From Arenibacter sp. P308M17 (GTDB taxonomy: Bacteria > Bacteroidota > Bacteroidia > Flavobacteriales > Flavobacteriaceae), in NCBI RefSeq assembly GCF_003426735.1, contig NZ_QVON01000002.1, forward strand, positions 884,704-948,703: a stretch of 64,000 bases of DNA. Reading direction: 5' to 3'. The notes beneath the pieces are model-generated. The model made no database searches and had not been told where the DNA came from. It worked only from the letters and a program-made list of their open reading frames with translations. Positions 56,343 through 64,000 of this stretch are shown here, in pieces. Within the stretch, counting starts at the first letter, position 1. Each line of letters starts with the position of its first letter. A program made the translations under genes and the position numbers.

Positions 56343-56735
56343 GGCTGGTAATTCGTTACGCGGATTAATGAATGTCACATAAAGTTTACGTTCTTTATCC
56401 CATTGTTATTTGTTCTTCTATGGTGTTTTACATTATAGATTGCATACTGGCTATTGACTTGCCCAAGCAAGTGGATAGATTGGTGAATATTGTGATATTT
56501 TTAATGCAAGATCAAGGTTCTACATTAAAATGCCAAATATTTAAACATTGGGGAGAAACATCCTTGTTTCTTGGTAGTATTGATATTATTAAGGATGGAA
56601 TGTTTCAAACGTTGAAATAGCGATGCAAATGCAATCAATGGTTGCCGTTTTGTAAAAACAAAACAACAAGTTTGTAAACTATTTCTAGAAAGCCATATCA
56701 AGGTAGTTATACAATGATATGGCTTTTATTTTTCC
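56343..56735 (+). ncRNA. Candidate structured RNA between rplS and icd
   Basis: This gene-free stretch runs from a promoter-like site to a terminator-like hairpin (AGCCATATCA 56691-56700 / TGATATGGCT 56715-56724, then T-rich). In between I see four perfect small stem-loops: ACTTGC/GCAAGT at 56457-56472, GAAAC/GTTTC at 56555-56570, TTTCAA/TTGAAA at 56603-56617 and GTTTTGT/ACAAAAC at 56647-56664. An 82-codon ORF at 56372-56620 resembles no family I know and is probably chance. It does not look like tmRNA, 6S, RNase P or SRP RNA. AT-rich DNA yields chance hairpins, so confidence is low. Confidence 0.3.
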
Positions 56736-56876
56736 ATAAGATCAACTTCAACATAAAGAATATTAAGGGATCCTTTCGACCCCCTCAACAGCTTTGATTT
56801 CGACTCCGCCAATCTATGCAGGAAGTTGCCACTTTTAATATTTAATCTTCAACAAAAGCCTTTTATTGATCATTAT

Positions 56877-56911
56877 CCAATACCCAATACTCAATACTCA
56901 TTACCCAATAC
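56877..56911. repeat. Five-copy heptamer repeat
   Basis: Five consecutive 7-bp units, CCAATAC CCAATAC and then TCAATAC, TCATTAC, CCAATAC, lie 50 bp before the icd promoter. A simple-sequence tract that could vary by slippage. The rest of 56736-56960 shows nothing I recognise. Confidence 0.75.
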
Positions 56912-56959
56912 TACTTCCCGAGTACATATTTAGGCAATATTATAGGCTTTCGCTGTTAA

Positions 56960-59236
<2,277 letters not shown>

Positions 59237-59249
59237 TCGATTTTTATTT

Positions 59250-59286
59250 AAAAAGACCTTTTCCCCTTATGAAAAGGTCTTTTTAC
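59250..59286 (+). terminator. Terminator of icd
   Basis: Perfect 13-bp stem AAAAGACCTTTTC (59251-59263) / GAAAAGGTCTTTT (59271-59283), ending in a T run. Confidence 0.92.
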
Positions 59287-59353
59287 TTTAAGAGATTGCA
59301 AACTGTTTTTTCCTCATGGAAAATATCGATACTTTTAGGCAAAATTGCTTTAA

Positions 59354-61729
59354 ATGGGGAAAAATACATGTTTGCCGTTTTGTTTACTGATACTATTTTC
59401 CATAAATCTATTTTCTCAGGAACGCTTCACCCTGAGCGGAACAATAACGGAAATAGCAAGTAACGAGACCCTGATCGGTGTCACAGTTGCCGTACCGGCC
59501 TTAAGTACAGGGGTTATCACCAATGAATACGGATTCTATTCCATTACTTTGCCAAAAGGAAGCTATGAGCTTCAAATAAGCGCTTTGGGATATCAGGAAA
59601 TTATCCAGACAATTGACCTGTCCTACGATCAAAAAATAAACTATCAATTGCTTGAAGTTGCGGAACAATTGGAAGAGGTAGTGGTTACCGAGGATATTGA
59701 AAAATTAAATATCCGCAAACCCCAAATGAGTGTTAACTCCCTATCGGTAGAAACCATAAAAAAAATACCGGTAATCCTAGGGGAGGCAGATATTATTAAA
59801 TCCATACTCCTCCTTCCTGGAGTGAGCAACGCTGGCGAAGGGGCATCAGGATTCAATGTACGAGGTGGCGCTGTAGACCAAAACCTTATTCTTTTGGACG
59901 AGGCCACCATTTTTAATTCCTCACACCTATTTGGCTTCTTTTCCGTTTTTAATCCAGATGCCATAAAGGATGTAAAATTATTCAAAGGTGGTATACCCTC
60001 ACGTTACGGAGGTAGGGTTTCCTCTGTTTTGGAAATTTTTCAAAAAGAAGGAAATAGCAAAGCACTAAAAATTAACGGTGGTATCGGGGCAGTTGCTAGC
60101 AGGCTTTTGGCCGAGGGCCCTATAATCAGGGACAAAGCCGCATTTCTTATTGGTGGTAGGGCATCCTATGCACATTTGTTCCTGCCACTTTTCGACATAG
60201 ACAATACTGCTTATTTCTATGATCTAAATACCAAGTTGAATTTTAAATTGAATGCGAACAATAACATTTTTATCTCTGGGTATTTTGGAAGGGATGTTTT
60301 TTCCATAAGCGAAAGCTTTGTAAATACTTATGGCAATGCGGTTCTAAATTTCCGTTGGAACCATTTGTTTTCGGACAAATTATTTTCCAATTTGTCACTT
60401 ATTTACTCCGACTATTATTATGGTTTAAAACTGGATTTTGTAGGCTTTAAATGGAATTCCGGAATTCAAAACTTTAATCTGAAATACGATTTTAAGTATT
60501 ATTTAAGCAATAATTTTCAGGTAAATTACGGTATCAACAACATCTATTATCGCTTTAATCCCGGGAAGATAGCACCCAGTGATGCGGAATCGGGAATAAT
60601 TGAAAATCAGTTGATCCAAAAATACGCCAATGAATTTGCTGTTTATGTGGATGTTGAACAGAATATTACTGAAAAATTAAGTTTACAATATGGGCTGCGT
60701 CTCAGTAATTTCATCCGTTTGGGGCAAGAAGAATTAAATGTTTATGGGAATAACCAACCCGTAAGTTTTGATCTCTTAATGCAGATATACAAGGAGGCCG
60801 ATCCAATTGGGGTTAAAAATCCCAAACGCAGCGAACACCTCGCTACCTTTACAAATTTGGAGCCCCGTATTGCCCTAGCTTATACCCTAGATCCTAACAA
60901 TTCCATAAAGGCAAGCTACACCAGATTGGCACAATATCTCCACCTGCTTTCCAACACAAGTTCCCCTACTCCACTCGATGTTTGGACCCCAAGTGGACCC
61001 TTTGTAAAACCACAATTATTGGATCAGTATGCATTGGGATATTTTAAAAACCTAAAGGATGGTGATTATTCCCTAGAAACCGAATTTTTTTACAAGGACA
61101 TCCAAAATAGGATAGACTATATAGACGGAGCCAATTTAATAGCCAATGATGCCATTGAACAGATAATTCTAAACGGGGAAGCAAGGGCCTATGGATTTGA
61201 GCTGCTGCTGAGAAAAAATCGGGATAGGTTTGAAGGTTGGCTTGCATACACCCTGTCCAAGTCGGAACAGAGGACCCCGGGACGAAATGCTTCAGAAACT
61301 GGCATCAATTCAGGAAATTGGTACAACACTCCCTATGACAAAACCCATGATGTTTCTCTCTATGTAAATTATGAATTGAATGAAAAGTGGAGCTTTAACA
61401 GCAATTTTGTGTTCCAGACAGGGCAACCTACCAACTATCCCATTGGCCAATTCGAATTCCAAAATTTGGCAGTTCCATATTATGGACCTAGAAACAAACA
61501 GCGATTGCCAGCCTATCACAGAATCGATTTTTCGGCTACACTTACCCCGCGGAAAAACAAGGGTAGAAAACTACAATCTGAATGGGTCTTTAGCATATAC
61601 AACCTGTACAATAGAAGAAATGCGGCCTCCATCGGTTTTAGCAGAAATGGGGACACAGGGGTGAACGAAGCGGTTAGGACCTCCATTTTTGGTTTGGTAC
61701 CCGCCGCCACTTATAACATCAAATTCTAA
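59354..61729 (+). CDS. TonB-dependent receptor with carboxypeptidase-like N-domain
   Basis: A 791-residue outer-membrane receptor. A signal peptide (to about residue 21, LFSQ) is followed by a carboxypeptidase-regulatory-like domain (RFTLSGTITEIASNETLIGVTVAV...), a plug (about 125-235, FNVRGGAVDQNLILLDEATIFNSSHLFGFFSVFNPDAIKDVKLFKGG) and a 22-strand barrel ending AATYNIKF, with a terminal Phe. It lacks a SusD partner; instead the next gene, 4 bp downstream, is a DUF4249 lipoprotein. This pairing is frequent in Bacteroidota and suggests a two-protein uptake complex, substrate unknown. Confidence 0.93.
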   Translation: MGKNTCLPFCLLILFSINLFSQERFTLSGTITEIASNETLIGVTVAVPALSTGVITNEYGFYSITLPKGSYELQISALGYQEIIQTIDLSYDQKINYQLLEVAEQLEEVVVTEDIEKLNIRKPQMSVNSLSVETIKKIPVILGEADIIKSILLLPGVSNAGEGASGFNVRGGAVDQNLILLDEATIFNSSHLFGFFSVFNPDAIKDVKLFKGGIPSRYGGRVSSVLEIFQKEGNSKALKINGGIGAVASRLLAEGPIIRDKAAFLIGGRASYAHLFLPLFDIDNTAYFYDLNTKLNFKLNANNNIFISGYFGRDVFSISESFVNTYGNAVLNFRWNHLFSDKLFSNLSLIYSDYYYGLKLDFVGFKWNSGIQNFNLKYDFKYYLSNNFQVNYGINNIYYRFNPGKIAPSDAESGIIENQLIQKYANEFAVYVDVEQNITEKLSLQYGLRLSNFIRLGQEELNVYGNNQPVSFDLLMQIYKEADPIGVKNPKRSEHLATFTNLEPRIALAYTLDPNNSIKASYTRLAQYLHLLSNTSSPTPLDVWTPSGPFVKPQLLDQYALGYFKNLKDGDYSLETEFFYKDIQNRIDYIDGANLIANDAIEQIILNGEARAYGFELLLRKNRDRFEGWLAYTLSKSEQRTPGRNASETGINSGNWYNTPYDKTHDVSLYVNYELNEKWSFNSNFVFQTGQPTNYPIGQFEFQNLAVPYYGPRNKQRLPAYHRIDFSATLTPRKNKGRKLQSEWVFSIYNLYNRRNAASIGFSRNGDTGVNEAVRTSIFGLVPAATYNIKF

Positions 61730-61733
61730 AGAA

Positions 61734-62552
61734 ATGAAGAAGATATTGTTTTTAATCGCTTGTCTTATAACCCTTGGGTGTCAGGATGTAATTGAAGTAG
61801 ACCTTCCTACAGAAGAACCTAGATTGGTTATCGATGCCCTGATCAGATTGGAGGATATGGACAACCCGTCCGTATTGGTTCAAATAAGGGCCAGTTTAAC
61901 AAGTTCATTCTTTGAAGAGGTGCTGCCGGCCCAACTACAGGAAATTACCCTCACAAATACGGAATCCGGGTCTACAATAACTTTACAAGAATCCATTCCG
62001 GATACCGGGGTTTATGAAAATGTATGGGATTTGCAGGAATTGACCCAAGGAGAAGTGGAACTTAACATCCAATATAATGGACAAAGCTATATAGCCCGGA
62101 CCAATTTTGTTCCAACCGTTCCTCTGGATTCCCTGGAACAAGGAACCACTACTTTGTTCGGAGAAGACGAAACAGAAGTAATTCTTAGCTTTACGGATAA
62201 TGGGGAACGGGATGATTATTATTTGTTCGATTTTGATTTTGGGGAGTATTTGGTGAGCGAAGATGAATTTTATCAGGGAAAGCGATTTCAATTTTCATTT
62301 TTTTACGATAGTAAATTGGAAGATGAAAGATTGGTGACAATCCGTATTTTAGGTATAGATCAGGATCTTTTTAATTATATGAACCAATTGATTCAGCAGA
62401 GTGGAGCCGATAACGGACCCTTTAGTACCCCTGCCACAACGGTTAGGGGAAATATTGTTAATGTTGGTGATACCGCTGAAAGTAATAACTTTGCCTTGGG
62501 TTATTTTGCCATTTGCCAAACGTTTTCGGACTCCCTATTGATAAAAAAATAA
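61734..62552 (+). CDS. DUF4249-family lipoprotein
   Basis: A 272-residue lipoprotein. The start is the ATG at 61734, giving signal KKILFLIACLITLGC with a lipobox Cys near residue 16; an upstream in-frame start inside the receptor gene is rejected. The family's opening CQDVIEVDLPTEEPRLVIDALI is followed by beta-rich Ig-like segments (ITLTNTESGSTITLQESI). DUF4249 proteins are encoded next to TonB receptors and are thought to be surface-exposed partners in uptake. It is 4 bp from the receptor. Confidence 0.9.
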   Translation: MKKILFLIACLITLGCQDVIEVDLPTEEPRLVIDALIRLEDMDNPSVLVQIRASLTSSFFEEVLPAQLQEITLTNTESGSTITLQESIPDTGVYENVWDLQELTQGEVELNIQYNGQSYIARTNFVPTVPLDSLEQGTTTLFGEDETEVILSFTDNGERDDYYLFDFDFGEYLVSEDEFYQGKRFQFSFFYDSKLEDERLVTIRILGIDQDLFNYMNQLIQQSGADNGPFSTPATTVRGNIVNVGDTAESNNFALGYFAICQTFSDSLLIKK

Positions 62553-62571
62553 GACCCCCTAAAATGAAGCC

Positions 62572-62808
62572 ATGAGAACTAATAAAGCCCTATTGTTAAA
62601 AGGCCTAAAAAATATTGCTTATACCATTGCCCTCATGTTTACTGCCCCGATAGTAATATACCAGGCATTTAAAAACCAGGGACATCCATTTTACTGGCCG
62701 GTTTTAATTGTGGGCCTATTGCTGGCCATTGCGGCCATTACCATGGGTTTCTATAGTATTAAGCTGATTATGGATGCATTGTTCAACAAGGACAACAAGC
62801 AAGATTAA
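62572..62808 (+). CDS. DUF6095-family small membrane protein
   Basis: A 78-residue inner-membrane protein with two helices (NIAYTIALMFTAPIVIYQAF and YWPVLIVGLLLAIAAITMGFY) linked by FKNQGHPFYW, and a charged tail. It matches the DUF6095 family of Flavobacteriia; no function is known. It lies 19 bp after the DUF4249 gene on the same strand. It may be a co-transcribed but unrelated gene. Confidence 0.85.
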   Translation: MRTNKALLLKGLKNIAYTIALMFTAPIVIYQAFKNQGHPFYWPVLIVGLLLAIAAITMGFYSIKLIMDALFNKDNKQD

Positions 62809-63006
62809 TTTTTTAGTCTAGGTTATCCTTAAAACAAAGCACCCTATTGAAGTTATTCGCCTATATTTTGCTTCTATTAAAAAATACTTACACCTCTCAA
62901 AAAATTTAATTCAACTTCATATTTCCGTTATCAATTTATGGTCCAAGTGCAATTGATCTGATCTTGATTGGAAAAATAGTTATTTTCGTATTTAAAATTT
63001 AATTCA

Positions 63007-63528
63007 ATGACCTTATTTGTAGATATGGACGAGGTGTTTGCCGATGCATATAATGCACATATAACACTGTACAATGCTGAATTTAACGAAAACCTTACGG
63101 AAATGGACTGCATGGGCCGCGAGGTTTGGCAAGCTGTACCAGAAGAACGGCAACCCAGTGTAAGAAACCATGCTAGAACGGACGGCTTTTTTCGTGCTCT
63201 TGAACCTATTAAGAATAGTCAAGAAGTCCTGAAGGAACTATCCCGGAAATATGACCTTTATGTAGCCTCCGCCGCCATGGAATATCCCAATTCATTAAGG
63301 GAAAAAAGTGATTGGTTGGATGAGCATTTTCCTTTTATCCACTGGAGAAATAGAATCCTCTGTGGCAGTAAGCATATTCTCAATGGAGATATTTTGATCG
63401 ATGATCGCAGTTACAACCTGGAATATTTCCAGGGAAGGAAAATATTATTTACCTCCCCCCACAATATACACACCACAGGATATGAGCGTGCCGACAATTG
63501 GTTGGAAGTAGGTAATTTGTTGCTTTAA
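63007..63528 (+). CDS. NT5C-type 5'(3')-deoxyribonucleotidase
   Basis: A 173-residue HAD-fold nucleotidase of the NT5C family, which dephosphorylates deoxyribonucleoside monophosphates and controls dNTP pools. Motif I is LFVDMDEVFADAYNAH, with DxD. Motif II is YVASAAMEYPNS, motif III uses the Lys in CGSKHILNGD, and motif IV is ILIDDRSYNLEYF. It has its own upstream region (62809-63006) with a near-match to the -7 element. It is the last gene before the repeat array and rRNA operon end. Confidence 0.92.
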   Translation: MTLFVDMDEVFADAYNAHITLYNAEFNENLTEMDCMGREVWQAVPEERQPSVRNHARTDGFFRALEPIKNSQEVLKELSRKYDLYVASAAMEYPNSLREKSDWLDEHFPFIHWRNRILCGSKHILNGDILIDDRSYNLEYFQGRKILFTSPHNIHTTGYERADNWLEVGNLLL

Positions 63529-63550
63529 TATCTTGAAGTTGCTCGGGAAT

Positions 63551-63838
63551 CAATGATTTAATGTAGCAATTGTTCGATGTAACAATGGTCCAATATATCG
63601 ATTTGGCAATTTAATGATCTGACGATATGAAAATGGGCCAATTTGTCAATTTGAAGGTTTGAAGAAAGGTGGATCTGGAAATGTAGCAATTGTCCAATGG
63701 AACAATTTACCAATGGTCCAATGGTCCAATGTAAAAATATAACAATTGGGCAATTAGTCAATTTGACGATGGGCCAATTTGACGATGGGCCAATGTAAAA
63801 ATGTAGCAATGGTCCGATGTAGCAGTTTGGCAATGGCC
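63551..63838. repeat. 36-unit octamer array in strict 8-bp register
   Basis: From 63551 to 63838 the sequence divides without gaps into 36 units of 8 bp. In 33 of them positions 1-4 read N-R-A-T (most often CAAT, also CGAT, AAAT, TAAT, TGAT), and positions 5-8 vary among a small set (GGTC, TTGA, GTAA, GTAG, GGGC). Units 14, 15 and 35 (63655, 63663 and 63823) deviate. Units 27-30 form a perfect 16-bp duplication. There is no gene: a minus-strand ORF across it is simple repeat. It ends 26 bp before the 5S rRNA terminator. Confidence 0.9.
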
Positions 63839-63863
63839 ATCGGCGTGGCCTTTGGCCGCATAC

Positions 63864-63898
63864 AAAAAAAAGTCCCCGCATCTTGCGATGCGGGGACT
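63864..63898 (-). terminator. rRNA operon terminator
   Basis: Perfect 12-bp stem AGTCCCCGCATC (63871-63882) / GATGCGGGGACT (63887-63898), loop TTGC, followed on the minus strand by seven T. It follows the 5S rRNA by 9 bp. Confidence 0.93.
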
Positions 63899-63907
63899 CC
63901 AAAAAAA

Positions 63908-64000
63908 GGCGGCGGCCTACTCTCCCACTTGGTGTAGCAGTACCATCGGCGCAGACGGGCTTAACTTCCCTGTTCGGAATGGTAAGGGGTGGGCCCCGTC
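63908..64000 (-). rRNA. rrf: 5S ribosomal RNA (3' part, truncated by window end)
   Basis: The reverse complement contains the conserved 5S segments CCGAACAGGGAAGTTAAG and GATGGTACTGC, and ends GGGAGAGTAGGCCGCCGCC. About 93 of the expected ~110 nt are inside the window; the 5' end is to the right. It implies an rRNA operon, read leftwards, beyond 64000. Confidence 0.95.

Noticed and set aside
56372..56620. 82-codon ORF between rplS and icd
   Set aside because: Unusual composition, no recognisable family, and it overlaps perfect hairpins; treated as part of the candidate RNA region.
63558..63902. 114-codon minus-strand ORF across the spacer near the 5S gene
   Set aside because: It is a translation of the octamer array, with an 8-residue period and low complexity; it also runs into the rRNA terminator hairpin.

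Overview
The window comes from a member of the Bacteroidota, almost certainly a (probably marine) Flavobacteriaceae. The evidence is lineage-typical proteins: PorP/SprF, DUF4835, DUF4249, DUF6095, DUF6503, DUF6913, a flavobacterial omega subunit, a short RsmI-like methyltransferase, a 482-residue GAPDH and a monomeric isocitrate dehydrogenase. It is supported by AT-rich DNA, the absence of strong Shine-Dalgarno sites, and several TAnnTTTG (-7) promoter elements of the Bacteroidota type. I cannot fix the genus. Nearly all of the window is chromosomal housekeeping DNA. There is no prophage, CRISPR array, tRNA or intact insertion sequence that I can see.

Layout. 0-10 kb: a lipoprotein, YtxJ (bacillithiol-linked redox), ClpB, a TetR regulator, a PorP/SprF protein with an unusual C-terminal extension, two small lipoproteins, SmpB and Pcm. 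10-16.6 kb: forward genes for a Gfo/Idh oxidoreductase, 3-hydroxybutyryl-CoA dehydrogenase, YggS, a DnaQ/GIY-YIG nuclease, a voltage-gated channel, MiaA and gluconokinase. 16.7-29.5 kb: a long minus-strand block with an RprXY-like two-component pair, CoaE, YbbR, a glycosyltransferase, FabI, RecN, DUF4835, CoaBC, omega, BamD, DapA and DUF6913; it mixes CoA and lipid synthesis, envelope assembly and lysine/peptidoglycan precursor synthesis. 29.5-34.5 kb: a two-gene 5'-nucleotidase, FdhD and a YdeP-type molybdopterin oxidoreductase. 34.6-38 kb: a NIPSNAP protein, then a sugar-acid module (small protein, FAH-family dehydratase-like enzyme, GntP permease). 38-48 kb: LigA, PrmC, RibD, HAD, EamA, YigZ, a thioesterase, DnaA, a low-molecular-weight phosphatase and an RsmI-like enzyme. 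47.7-53.9 kb: a lysozyme-like protein, MltG-GNAT-DapF, a DegP/HtrA protease and GAPDH. 54-64 kb: a TM/coiled-coil protein, TrmD, L19, isocitrate dehydrogenase, a TonB receptor/DUF4249 pair, DUF6095, an NT5C nucleotidase, and finally the 3' part of a minus-strand 5S rRNA, so an rRNA operon lies to the right.

The most unusual content is between genes. (1) Positions 63551-63838 form an uninterrupted array of 36 octamers in strict 8-bp register, nearly all beginning N-R-A-T (mostly CAAT), next to the rRNA terminator. (2) A palindrome-ended MITE-like element at 1347-1512 supplies the stop codon of ytxJ, and a decayed inverted partial copy lies at 16585-16665. (3) A different 240-bp foldback element (5386-5625) exactly fills the gap between two convergent genes. 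(4) A gene-free stretch after rplS carries a promoter-like site, a run of perfect small hairpins and a terminator, and may encode an undescribed structured RNA. (5) The L19 leader folds into a nested hairpin. None of these has been tested by computation; they were read by eye.
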